From positions 5,642,001-5,706,000 of the forward strand of contig NZ_BHZC01000001.1 in NCBI RefSeq assembly GCF_003865135.1: a DNA stretch of 64,000 nt, given 5' to 3'. Below are positions 34,536-42,937 of the stretch, one piece after another. Origin of the DNA: Streptomyces chrestomyceticus JCM 4735. GTDB taxonomy: Bacteria; Actinomycetota; Actinomycetes; Streptomycetales; Streptomycetaceae. The notes beneath the pieces were generated by a model that saw only the letters and a program-made list of their open reading frames with translations, was not told the DNA's origin and searched no databases. Within the stretch, counting starts at the first letter, position 1; every line of letters starts with the position of its first letter. The translations under genes and the position numbers were made by a program.

Positions 34536-34952
34536 TCAGTCCCACCCGTCCGTCTCCCGCTTGCGCTTCCCGGGCGCCCACCCGAAGAGGCCGCCGGTGT
34601 GCAGCACATTGACGCCGACGATCCCGGCCCAGCTCACCAGCAGCCCGATCAGGTCCGCCTGGGCCGCGCCGATCGCGGACAGCGGTATCGCCAGGACCAG
34701 GGAGACGGTGGCGAAGCCGAAGCGCTCGCCGTAGCCGTTGCCGGGCGCGGACCGCGGGCGGGCCGGCAGGGCGCCGCGCGCGACCTGCATCTGCTGCTCG
34801 GCGAACTGCCGGCGCACCCGCTGGTCGACCGATGTGTCGAGCTTCTCCAGGAAGCGCTCGACCAACTCCGACTCGTACTCCGGCCCCAGCTCCTTGCGGG
34901 TCTGCAGGGTCGCGTCGAGTTCTTTCCGCAACTCCGGGTCATGGGTAGCCAT
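34536..34952 (-). CDS. Small two-helix membrane protein
   Basis: A 138-residue protein. Residues 1-60 form charged helices (ELRKELDATLQTRKELGPEYES, VDQRVRRQFAEQQMQ), like integral-membrane proteins annotated as conserved hypothetical in Streptomyces. Two hydrophobic segments follow (about 80-97 and 101-120), then a basic tail. ATG 34952 lies ten bases after the NCS1 permease stop, so it is probably the last gene of that operon. Function unknown. Confidence 0.75.
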   Translation of the reverse strand: MATHDPELRKELDATLQTRKELGPEYESELVERFLEKLDTSVDQRVRRQFAEQQMQVARGALPARPRSAPGNGYGERFGFATVSLVLAIPLSAIGAAQADLIGLLVSWAGIVGVNVLHTGGLFGWAPGKRKRETDGWD

Positions 34953-34962
34953 GCTGCCGAGA

Positions 34963-36441
34963 TTACGGACGGGAGGCGGGCCGCGCGGTAGGGCTTTCCC
35001 CCGTATTCGTGGGGGTGGCTCCCGGCTCTTCCGGCTCCTCCAGGGCGGCGGGCGGGACACGGCCGGTGTCGTCGCGGGCGACGGTCCAGTACAGGGCGGC
35101 GGGTACGGCCAGGCCGACGAGCCAGGAGATGTCGGCGCCGCCGAGCGGGGAGACCAGCGGGCCGGTGTAGAAGTGGGTGGCCAGGAAGGGGAACTGGGCC
35201 AGCACCCCGGCCGCGTACACCGCCAGTGCCCGGCCGTTCCAGGCGCCGTAGCGGCCCGACGGGTCGCTGAGCGCCGGGATGTCGTACCGCTCCTTGGAGA
35301 TCAGGTAGTAGTCCACCAGGTTGATCGCCGACCAGGGGGTGAAGAAGGTCAGCAGGAACAGCAGGAAGTCCTTGAACGAGGTGAGGAAGGAGTCCTTGCC
35401 GAGCAGGGCGACGGCGGTGCCCGCGAGCATGATGCCGGTGATGTACACGGCCCGGCCGCGCGGCGTGATCGTGCTCCCCTCGCCCCCGGCGCCGGGCGGC
35501 CCCGGCCTGCGGAAGCCGCTGACGCTGGTGACCAGCGACATGAAACCGCCGTAGGTGTTCAGCACGTTGATGGTCAGCTTGCCGAGGGCGATGACGAAGT
35601 AGAGCGCCGAGGCGATCAGGCCGGTGCCGCCCAGGGAGACGACGTACGAGACCTCGTGGCCGACGAAGGCGGCGGGGGCCGCGGCGGCGGCGAGCGCGCC
35701 GAAGGTCATCGACCACTGCGAGCCGAGGACCGAGCCGGACAGCGTCCACCAGAAGGTGGCGCGGGCGGAGGTGTGCCGGGGGAGATAGCGGGAGTAGTCG
35801 GCGACGTACGGGCCGAAGGCAAGCTGCCAGGAGGCGGACAGCGAGACGGCGAGGAGGAAGAGCGGGAAGGAGAAGGACCGGTCGTGCAGCAGCACGGCCA
35901 GGTCGGCCCGCTCCAGCAGGCGCGCGCCGAGGTAGAGGAAGGCCAGCGCGCAGACGGCGCTGGCGACGCGGCCAAGGAGGTGGACGAGCCGGTAGCCGAC
36001 CGCGGCGGCGACGGCCGTGACCACGGCGAAGACGACGATGCCCGGAGTGTCGCCCAGGTGCGTCAGCTCACCGACCGCCTGCCCGGCCAGGACCGTGCCG
36101 CTGGCGAAGAAGCCGATGTACATCACGATGACCAGGGCCAGCGGCACCACCGCGCCGCGCACCCCGAACTGCGCCCGGGAAGTGATCATCTGCGGCAGGC
36201 CGAGGCGCGGCCCCTGGGCCGAGTGCAGCGCCATGACCGCGCCGCCGAGGAGGTTGCCGAGCAGCAGACCGGCCAGGGACCAGAAGGCGCCGGCGCCGAA
36301 CACGACGGCCAGGGCGCCGGTGACGACGGCGGTGATCTGCAGGTTGGCGCCGAGCCAGAGGGTGAACTGGCTGACCGGCGTGCCGTGGCGTTCGTCGTCC
36401 GGGACGACGTCGATCGTGCGCTGTTCCACCACTGCCGCCAT
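34963..36441 (-). CDS. NCS1-family permease (cytosine/purine/allantoin type)
   Basis: A 492-residue transporter with about 12 helices. The N-terminus (DERHGTPVSQFTLWLGANLQITAVVTGAL) and the GPYVADYSRYLPRHTSA segment are NCS1 signatures for sodium- or proton-driven uptake of nucleobases, hydantoins or related molecules. ATG 36441 is chosen with GAAGAGGGCAGCCG before it; an upstream ATG at 36462 is possible. It follows cysteine dioxygenase by 66 bases and is co-directional, so it probably imports the substrate of this operon. Specificity unknown. Confidence 0.88.
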   Translation of the reverse strand: MAAVVEQRTIDVVPDDERHGTPVSQFTLWLGANLQITAVVTGALAVVFGAGAFWSLAGLLLGNLLGGAVMALHSAQGPRLGLPQMITSRAQFGVRGAVVPLALVIVMYIGFFASGTVLAGQAVGELTHLGDTPGIVVFAVVTAVAAAVGYRLVHLLGRVASAVCALAFLYLGARLLERADLAVLLHDRSFSFPLFLLAVSLSASWQLAFGPYVADYSRYLPRHTSARATFWWTLSGSVLGSQWSMTFGALAAAAAPAAFVGHEVSYVVSLGGTGLIASALYFVIALGKLTINVLNTYGGFMSLVTSVSGFRRPGPPGAGGEGSTITPRGRAVYITGIMLAGTAVALLGKDSFLTSFKDFLLFLLTFFTPWSAINLVDYYLISKERYDIPALSDPSGRYGAWNGRALAVYAAGVLAQFPFLATHFYTGPLVSPLGGADISWLVGLAVPAALYWTVARDDTGRVPPAALEEPEEPGATPTNTGESPTARPASRP

Positions 36442-36507
36442 CGGCTGCCCTCTTCCGCGCATCGGCTGTATGAGTTGATGCAGGATCGGCGCGGGTGAAT
36501 GGAAAAA

Positions 36508-37137
36508 TCAATACCCGGGACCGGAAAAGGGAGAACCGGGGGCTTCGGGAGCGGCCGCGGGCGCGGTCCCGGCTCCGGGCGTACGGACATCCGCGCAGAC
36601 CGCGGGCTCCAACGGGCGCGGCTCGTCCGCGTACGAGACCGGGAGCCGGCGCATCAGTCCGTCCTCGGTGATGGCGTACTGCCCCAGGCGCCACAGCGGC
36701 GGCGAGTACGCGTGCAGGCTCACCGCGTCGTCGGTGGCGCCGGTGAGGCGGTGGATGTGGTCCGGGCCGAAGCAGAAGGAGGCGCCGGCCCGGACGGCGG
36801 TGGCCAGGTGCGCGCCGCCGATCCGCGGGTTGGACTCGGTCAGCACGCCCTGGACGACCCGGACCGCGCCGGACGAGAGGTCGTGGTCGTGCCAGCCGGT
36901 GTCGTTCCGCCGGGTCCAGCACAGCAGCCAGATGTCGACATAGGTGTCCCGGTGGAGGGAGGCGTAGTGCCGCTCGGCGTCGGAGAAGGCGACCTCGCCG
37001 CGCCAGAGGCCGGGCGCGAGGGCCAGCCGGTCGACCAGGGTGCGCAGTTCACGCTTGCCGAGGTTGCGGTCGGGGAGGGCGGCGAAGAGCGCGGAGGCGT
37101 CGTGCGGCGGGGGCGCCGCGGGGACCTCGGGGGACAT
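36508..37137 (-). CDS. Cysteine dioxygenase family protein
   Basis: A 209-residue cupin enzyme of the CDO type I family, which oxidises a thiol (cysteine to cysteine sulfinate) with iron and O2. The metal ligands are visible: DTGWHDHDLS gives the HxH pair and GPDHIHRLTG the third His. YAIT and SLHAYSPPL are also conserved. The last 25 residues are Ala/Pro/Gly-rich. AAGGAGCCCGCAC precedes ATG 37137. The gene follows a broken amidohydrolase by 11 bases. 3-mercaptopropionate or another thiol is possible as substrate. Confidence 0.88.
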   Translation of the reverse strand: MSPEVPAAPPPHDASALFAALPDRNLGKRELRTLVDRLALAPGLWRGEVAFSDAERHYASLHRDTYVDIWLLCWTRRNDTGWHDHDLSSGAVRVVQGVLTESNPRIGGAHLATAVRAGASFCFGPDHIHRLTGATDDAVSLHAYSPPLWRLGQYAITEDGLMRRLPVSYADEPRPLEPAVCADVRTPGAGTAPAAAPEAPGSPFSGPGY

Positions 37138-37148
37138 GTGCGGGCTCC

Positions 37149-38034
37149 TTACGCCGGGCCGAGGAGGCGGGCGGGATTGGCGGTGCGCAGGGCGTGTACG
37201 GCTGCGGCGCCGAGGTCGGGCACGTCCGGTACGGCGTACGGGCGGTCGCTGCCGCTCACCACCGCGTCGATGCCGACGGCGCGCACGACCGCGTCCACGG
37301 CGCGTGTGCCGTAGGAGGAGGTGTCGTAGAAGACGCCGGGGTCGACGCGCCCGCGGTCCCGGCCGCCGCGCGCGGCGAGCCGTTCGCCGTGCAGCGGGGC
37401 GAGGCCCGCGAGGGCGGCGAAACAGACGCGCAGGCGCGGATGGCGGGGGCGGCCGAAGGCGCGGAAGGCGAACCAGGCGGCGTGCAGTTGCTGGAGGTAC
37501 GGGACCAGGGCGGGCCACCAGGGAGGGCTGCCCGGCAGGGCCGGGGGAGCGGGGCCGGGGTGGATGAACAGGGGTCTGTCCAGGTCTTCCACGGCGTCGA
37601 GGAGAGGCGCGCAGCGCATCCACCCGGTGGCGTCGAGCAAGGCGGTGGCGGGGAGTTGCAGCCCGGCGCAGCAGCCGTGCGACGGAGGCGGGGCCGGGGA
37701 TCCGGGCGGACAGGCAGGGTGAGGCCCAGACGCCGAAGGGGGCCGGCAGCGCGAGCGCGCCCTCGTGGAAGGCGTCGAGCAGCGGGACGGCCTCGGCGGG
37801 CGGCAGGAATTCGACGCCGAGCGGGCTGGAGAGGCAGATCAGGGCCCGGTCGAGCCCGTCGCTGCGGGCCAGCTCCGTCCGGGCGGTGAGGTCGTGGTCG
37901 GCGGGGTCGACGGTGTACGGGGTTTCGCCGGGCAGATGGAGCGTCCAGCCGTCCAGGCGGGGCGGTACGCGGCGGGCGCGCAGCAATTCGGTGAACTGCT
38001 GTGGCCACACGTGCTGGTGGACATCGGAAGGCAC
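37149..38034 (-). pseudogene. Amidohydrolase family gene with a frameshift
   Basis: The N-terminal part is read from GTG 38034: PSDVHQHVWPQQF carries the HxH metal motif of TIM-barrel amidohydrolases, and it continues in frame to GVWASPCLSARIPGPASVARLL near 37690. The C-terminal part continues in another frame as AGLQLPATALLDATGWMR through PLFIHPG and SGSDRPYAVPDVP to a stop at 37149. The shift lies near 37670-37690 in CTGCTGCGCC and equals one extra base. Both halves are otherwise intact, so this is a recent mutation or a sequencing error. GGAGGAAG precedes the start. It leads the operon with cysteine dioxygenase and permease. Confidence 0.75.
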
Positions 38035-38058
38035 GGACTTCCTCCCGTGGGTGGAGGA

Positions 38059-38100
38059 GGTTAACCGCTTCAGTGATGCGATTGAGTGAAGCGATTAACC
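38059..38100. promoter_or_regulatory. LacI-type operator between divergent genes
   Basis: GGTTAACCGCTTCA (38059-38072) and TGAAGCGATTAACC (38087-38100) are inverted with one mismatch and a 14-base spacer that itself contains TGATGCGATTGA. It lies just upstream of the amidohydrolase operon and 100 bases before the LacI gene, the obvious binder. Confidence 0.65.
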
Positions 38101-38201
38101 AAAGCGGCGTCAAGGGAACGGCAGGGGCGCCCGCGCGCACCCGACGGCGGACGGGCGGCACAACACGCGGGAGACGCCGGTGCCTTGGGTAGGCTTCCGG
38201 C

Positions 38202-39230
38202 ATGGTCAGGCCCCGTAAGCGCCCCACCCTCCGCGAGGTGGCCGAGGCCACCGGGCTCTCCACCGCCGCCGTCTCCTACGCCCTGCGCGGCACGCACGTC
38301 TCCAAGGAGACCGAGGAACGGGTGCGCAAGGCCGCCGCCGAACTCGGCTACGAGGCGGACCCCATCGCCCGCGCCCTGGCCAGTGGCCGGACGAGCATGG
38401 TCGGCGTACTGGCCGGCGACCTCCAGGACCTGTGGCAGCAGCAGTTGATGGCGGCGATAGGACGGGAGCTGCTCGCGGGCGACCGTTACGCCCTGATCCT
38501 CGACGCGGGCGGCGATCCGCAGCGCGAACTCGCCCTGGCCAAACAACTGCGCGACCAGCGCGTGGACGGCCTGCTGGTGTCCCCGGTCGACCCCTCGGCG
38601 GCGGGCTGGGCGCCGATCGCCGAGGCGGTGCCGGTGGTGTCCATCGGGGACTCGCTGCGCCGCGCCCGTACGGCGGGCGAGGTGCTGTTCGACAACCGCG
38701 CCGGGATCGACGCCGTACTGGAGTACTTGACGGGGCTGGGCCACCGCCGGGTCACCGTCCTGACGCCGACCGGCCCGTCCACCCCCGACCGGCCCGCCGA
38801 CGTGTACGTACGGGAGGCCGCCGGACGCCTCGGCATCACCGCCGAAGTCCTGCCGTGCGCCCAGGAACTGGGCGAGGCGACGGCGGTAGCGCGGCGCGTG
38901 CTGGGCGGCGGCGGGCCGGGCGGGGCGACGCCGACGGCGGTGTTCTGCTTCTCCGACTCGATCGCGTACGGGGTCTACGCGGCGGCGGCCGAGGCGTCGC
39001 TGACGGTCGGCCGGGACGTCTCGGTGGTCGGCTTCGACGACCACCCCGTCTCCCGGGTGCTCACCCCGCCCCTGACCACGCTGGACTGGGGACTGGCCGG
39101 CATCGCCGAGGAGGCGGCGCGGCTGGCCGTCGCGGCGATCGAAGGGCGGCGCGTGCGGCGCAAGCGGATGCTGTGCGCGCCGCGGCTGAGCGAGCGGGGG
39201 TCGGCGGTACGGGCGGGTGGCCGCCCGTGA
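38202..39230 (+). CDS. LacI family transcriptional regulator
   Basis: A 342-residue repressor. The DNA-binding domain (about residues 8-55) has TLREVAEATGLSTAAVSYALRG followed by the hinge helix PIARALASGRT. A periplasmic-binding-protein-like effector domain (65-335) ends with VVGFDDHPVSRVLTPPLTTLD. ATG 38202 lies seven bases after TAGGCT (38189-38194) with no ribosome site, so the transcript is probably leaderless. It is divergent from the amidohydrolase/cysteine dioxygenase/NCS1 operon and its likely repressor. The ligand is unknown. Confidence 0.9.
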   Translation: MVRPRKRPTLREVAEATGLSTAAVSYALRGTHVSKETEERVRKAAAELGYEADPIARALASGRTSMVGVLAGDLQDLWQQQLMAAIGRELLAGDRYALILDAGGDPQRELALAKQLRDQRVDGLLVSPVDPSAAGWAPIAEAVPVVSIGDSLRRARTAGEVLFDNRAGIDAVLEYLTGLGHRRVTVLTPTGPSTPDRPADVYVREAAGRLGITAEVLPCAQELGEATAVARRVLGGGGPGGATPTAVFCFSDSIAYGVYAAAAEASLTVGRDVSVVGFDDHPVSRVLTPPLTTLDWGLAGIAEEAARLAVAAIEGRRVRRKRMLCAPRLSERGSAVRAGGRP

Positions 39231-39400
39231 CGCGGGCTCCACGGCCCGGCGCCCTTGCCCGACTGTATATCGTCATGCAGAGTCATCAGTGAGTGAATAG
39301 GGGCTGTCGGGGAAGGGAGCCGCGCGCCATGCCGTCCCGGACTCCGCACCAGGGCAGCCGGCCCGGCCGTACACCGGCCGCGGCGCGTTCCGCCGGGGCC

Positions 39401-39597
39401 GTGCCCACGGTCGCCCTCGAAGGACGCGGTCTTGGCGTGGCCGTCGCCGACGACGGGCACGGCCTGCGCCTGCTGCGCAGCCACGCCGGGGCGATCGGCG
39501 ACCCGCTGTCCGCTGCCCGCCCGCGAGGTGCGCGCCATGCTCGCCGTACGCGCCGACCAACTGCCGGCGGGCGGTGCGGGACCGCGCCCCGCGGTGT
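39401..39597 (+). pseudogene. Relic of an aromatic amino acid/histidine ammonia-lyase
   Basis: In one frame GLRLLRSHAGAIGDPLS, then after a one-base shift LPAREVRAMLAVRADQLPAGGAGPRPAV. Together these match the N-terminal region of HutH/PAL-type lyases (LLRSHA-GxGDPL-xxVRAML-LRANxLxxGxxGVRP). The MIO-forming Ala-Ser-Gly region and everything after about residue 60 of the fragment are gone. No start or promoter survives. The rest of the spacer 39231-39744 shows no gene. Confidence 0.6.
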
Positions 39598-39744
39598 CCA
39601 CCGTGGGCGGCGGGACGGGGAACGTGTCCCGATTACGTACAGTCGGGCGGCGGGACGGGACCCGCGCGGTACACCGCCGCCCCGCACGACCAGGAACCAC
39701 ATGAAGGCCGGGAGCACGGCCGCGAACACGGCCGGGAGGCAGCG

Positions 39745-40674
39745 ATGAACGGGGACGGCGGCGAGGACCGCGGCGGTACGGCGGCGGAAGCGGAAACGGA
39801 CGAGGGCATGCGGGGGACACCGGAGCCCGGTCCCGGAGCGGACACCGGCACGGCGGCGCGCCTGCAGAAGCTCTTCGAAGGACACCGTCTCACCCCGACC
39901 CAGCGGCGCATCGCGCACTGCATGGTGCGCCGGGCCGCCGACGCGCCCTTCCTCTCCAGCGTCGAACTGGCCGAACTGGCCGGGGTCAGCCAGCCCTCGG
40001 TGACCCGCTTCGCGGTCGCCCTCGGCTTCGACGGCTACCCGGCGCTGCGCAAGCACCTGCGCGAGGTCGCGCCCGCCGCGACGGCGCGCGGCACCGGGAC
40101 GTACAACGAGTACCAGCAGGCCGTGCAGGCCGAGATCGACAACCTGCGGCACCTCGCGGCGGTGCTGGCCGACCCGGGCCCGGTGGTCCGGGCGGGCCGG
40201 CTCTTCGCGGCCTCCCGGCCGCTGCCGGTCCTCGGGCTGCGGGCGGCGACCGCGCAGGCCGCCGGTTTCGCGTACTTCGCCCGCAAGGTCCACCCGGACG
40301 TCCGGCTGCTCGACGAGGGCGGCACGATGCTCACCGACCGTATCGACGCGGCGGTGCAGGCGGGCGCGAGCACCCTGTTGTGCTTCGCGCTGCCGCGCCA
40401 CCCGCGCGAGGTGGTGGACGCCCTGGAGTACGCGCGCGCCGCCGGCCTGACCGTCGTGACGGTCGCGGACAGCGCCTTCGCGCCGGTCGCCCGCCACACC
40501 GACCTGCTGCTGCCCGCCGCGGTCGGCACCGGCCTCGCCTTCGACACGGCCTGTGCGCCGATGCTGCTCGGCCGGGTGCTGCTGGAGGCGATGTGCGACG
40601 CGCTGCCGGACGCGCAGGCGCGGCTGGAGGAGTTCGACGCGAAGGCGGCCGAGCGGGGGCTGTTCGTGGAGTAG
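39745..40674 (+). CDS. MurR/RpiR family transcriptional regulator
   Basis: A 309-residue regulator. After an acidic/Gly N-terminus (1-36) comes the RpiR helix-turn-helix (about 40-115: RLTPTQRRIAHCMVRRAAD, SVELAELAGVSQPSVTRFAVALGF), then a SIS phosphosugar-binding domain (about 140-290: ASTLLCFALPRHPREVVDALEYARAAG). GGGAGGCAGCG precedes ATG 39745. Many Streptomyces proteins of this type sit beside amino-acid or lyase genes, which fits the lyase relic directly upstream. Its TAG stop forms the boundary of the adjacent MITE-like element. Confidence 0.9.
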   Translation: MNGDGGEDRGGTAAEAETDEGMRGTPEPGPGADTGTAARLQKLFEGHRLTPTQRRIAHCMVRRAADAPFLSSVELAELAGVSQPSVTRFAVALGFDGYPALRKHLREVAPAATARGTGTYNEYQQAVQAEIDNLRHLAAVLADPGPVVRAGRLFAASRPLPVLGLRAATAQAAGFAYFARKVHPDVRLLDEGGTMLTDRIDAAVQAGASTLLCFALPRHPREVVDALEYARAAGLTVVTVADSAFAPVARHTDLLLPAAVGTGLAFDTACAPMLLGRVLLEAMCDALPDAQARLEEFDAKAAERGLFVE

Positions 40675-40834
40675 GGCGTGTCTTTTGGATCAGCCTGGAG
40701 CAGCCCGCGGCGTCTGGTGCGGTGCATCGCAAGGCGGAGCATTGCCCTCGGACTGGGTGTCCGTGGGTGATGCGACAACGCCGCGAGGTGCCGTGCCAGG
40801 CGTCGCGGGCCCAGGATGATCCGAAAGACGCGCC
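40674..40834. mobile_element. MITE-like element with 19-20 base inverted ends
   Basis: The ends GGGCGTGTCTTTTGGATCA and TGATCCGAAAGACGCGCCC are inverted with two mismatches, about 160 bases apart. The flanks are TAG on both sides, consistent with a TA or TAG target duplication, and the left TAG is the stop codon of the RpiR gene. There is no room for a transposase. Short elements with GTGTCTTTTGGATCA-type ends are familiar as dispersed repeats in Streptomyces genomes. Confidence 0.7.
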
Positions 40835-40944
40835 CTAGGCCCGCCCGGCGCACCTCGCGGTTTCAGGGAATTCTCAGACGGGCTGGCTACCATCCGCCGC
40901 CGTGACGTCGGTCCGTGGCCGGACCGTGGAGCGAGGAGGTTGTC

Positions 40945-41529
40945 GTGGGTCGCGGGGCTGTTGCGCTGGCGCGGGTGGCGGTGCTGGTACGGGCGCCGGC
41001 CGGGTGGCTGTGGTGGCCGGGTGTGCTGGCCGCGGGGGCGGGCGCGCTGGTGCCCGGCCTGACCGGGCGGCGGATCGGGGTGTACGCCGGGGCGGCGCTG
41101 TTCGTCGTCGCGGCGTACGGGGTCTTCGCGGTGCGCCGCAAGCGGTACGCGCGCCTGGCGAAGGCGGCGTCCCGGGCCGGTAGGTCGGTGATCCTCCAGG
41201 ACCGTGCCGTGACGCTGCGGGTCTGGCGCCGGGCGCACCGCTGGTGGCTGCTGCTTGCGTTCCTGGCGGCGGTCGGTTCTTCGTTCGTGCTGCCCGCGGC
41301 GGGCGGGATGCTGCTGGCCGGGGCGGGGCTCGGGCTGTGGGCCAAGGCGCTGTGGCTGGGCCGCTGGGAGCGGGAGCACGACGCGCTGCTGTGGGTCCGT
41401 ACGGAGGCGGCCGTACGCGGCGGGCCCGCGGGGAAGGACGTCCGCGGCTATCTGACGACGGGTGTGGCGGCCAAGGACGCGCGTCCGGGCGGGGCGAAGG
41501 CGGCCCGGCCGAAGACGGCGAAGGTCTGA
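40945..41529 (+). CDS. Hypothetical membrane protein
   Basis: A 194-residue protein with about four hydrophobic segments (near residues 17-35, 43-60, 100-120 and 121-140), arranged as two hairpins around a basic loop RRKRYARLAKAASRAGR. The tail is Lys/Ala/Pro-rich. GAGGAGGTTGTC precedes GTG 40945, which is preferred to GTG 40915. No family is recognised. It is convergent with the APC permease. Confidence 0.7.
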   Translation: MGRGAVALARVAVLVRAPAGWLWWPGVLAAGAGALVPGLTGRRIGVYAGAALFVVAAYGVFAVRRKRYARLAKAASRAGRSVILQDRAVTLRVWRRAHRWWLLLAFLAAVGSSFVLPAAGGMLLAGAGLGLWAKALWLGRWEREHDALLWVRTEAAVRGGPAGKDVRGYLTTGVAAKDARPGGAKAARPKTAKV

Positions 41530-41546
41530 TGGCGCGGGGGGAAACG

Positions 41547-42908
41547 TCACTCCCCCCGCACGCGCAGCACGAGCCGGTTCACGCCCCACAGCGCGATGCC
41601 GATCACCACCAGCACCGCGGCCCGTACGTACACCTCCGCCGCCCGGTCCGCCAGCGGACTGGCCAGGAGGAGGGCCCCGGCGGCCCCGAGCACCGAGAAC
41701 ACGGTCGGCGTACGGAAGTGGGGGTGCGGCACCCGGTCGCGGCGCAGCACCAGCACCGCCACGTTGACGACCGCGAAGACGCACAGCAGCAGGAAGGCCG
41801 TCGTGTCGCCGAGCCCTTCGATCTCGCCGGTGAGGACCAGGCCCAGGGCCAGCGCCGTGGTCAGCGCGATACCGACGACGGGCGTGCGGCGGCCCGGCAG
41901 GACGCGGGCCACGGCGCGCGGCAGGATGCGCTCGTTGGCCATGCCGTAGCAGAGCCGGGAGGCCATCATCATGTTGATCAGCGCGGAGTTGGTGACCGCG
42001 CACAGCGCCATCAGCGCGAACACCGTCGGCGGGAACGTCGCGCCGCTCGCGTGCACCACCTCCAGCAGCGGCGCCGACGACTCCTGGAGCCGTCGGTGGT
42101 CGACGAGCAGCGACGAGACCAGGGCCACCAGGACGTAGACGGTGCCGGTGATCCCCACCCCGAGGAAGATCGCGCGGGGGAAGTTCCGGCCGGGGGCCTG
42201 GGTCTCCTCCGCCATGTTCACCGAGTCCTCGAAGCCGACGAACGCGAAGAAGGCGAGTCCGGTGGCGCCCAGTACGCCGGTCAGCACCGCGAAACCGGTA
42301 CCGCCGGTGTCCAGCTCGGCCAGCCGCGCCGGCTCCCCGCCGCCCGTCCAGACCGCGGCCACCCCCAGCCCGATGATGATCAGCAGGCCGGACACCTCGA
42401 CCAGGGTCAGCACCACGTTCGCCTTGACCGACTCCGCCACGCCGCGCAGGTTCAGCGCGGCCAGCGCCAGCACGAACACCACCGCCACCAGGGTCGGCGG
42501 CAGATCCGCGAAGGTGCGCAGATAGTCGCCGCTGAAGGCGCGGGCCGCGGCGCTCGCCGAGGACAGGCCCGAGCACATCACCATGAAGGCGACCAGGAAC
42601 GTCAGGAACGGCACCCGGAACGCCTTCTGGGTGTAGAGCGCGGCCCCGGCCGCCTTCGGGTACTTGCCGACCAGCTCCACGTACGAGGCGGCGGTCAGCG
42701 CGGCGATCCCGAAGCCGATTACGAAGGGCAGCCACAGGGCGCCGCCGACCTTGCCCGCGACCTTGCCGGTGACGGCGTACACGCCGGTGCCGAGGATGTC
42801 CCCGACCACCAGCAGCACCAGCAGTTTGGGACCGATGGCGCGGCGCAGCGGGGTGCCGGCGCCGCTCGGACCGGCCGGTACCGGGGAGTCCGTGGAGGGG
42901 GTCTGCAT
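41547..42908 (-). CDS. APC family amino acid permease
   Basis: A 453-residue transporter with about 12 helices. It begins LRRAIGPKLLVLLVVGDILGTGVYA, the APC helix 1 signature, and has GFEDSVNMAEETQAPGRNFPRAI in the middle, as in amino acid/polyamine permeases. The ribosome site before ATG 42908 is weak (GGAGC 19 bases away). It follows the PLP decarboxylase by 29 bases on the same strand, so it may bring in the amino acid or exchange it for the amine product. Confidence 0.88.
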   Translation of the reverse strand: MQTPSTDSPVPAGPSGAGTPLRRAIGPKLLVLLVVGDILGTGVYAVTGKVAGKVGGALWLPFVIGFGIAALTAASYVELVGKYPKAAGAALYTQKAFRVPFLTFLVAFMVMCSGLSSASAAARAFSGDYLRTFADLPPTLVAVVFVLALAALNLRGVAESVKANVVLTLVEVSGLLIIIGLGVAAVWTGGGEPARLAELDTGGTGFAVLTGVLGATGLAFFAFVGFEDSVNMAEETQAPGRNFPRAIFLGVGITGTVYVLVALVSSLLVDHRRLQESSAPLLEVVHASGATFPPTVFALMALCAVTNSALINMMMASRLCYGMANERILPRAVARVLPGRRTPVVGIALTTALALGLVLTGEIEGLGDTTAFLLLCVFAVVNVAVLVLRRDRVPHPHFRTPTVFSVLGAAGALLLASPLADRAAEVYVRAAVLVVIGIALWGVNRLVLRVRGE

Positions 42909-42937
42909 GAGCCCGGGATGCCCGCTCCGGAAGATCT

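Noticed and set aside
40690..40815. A transposase remnant inside the MITE-like element
   Set aside because: Frames in this 125-base interior are short and show no transposase motif.
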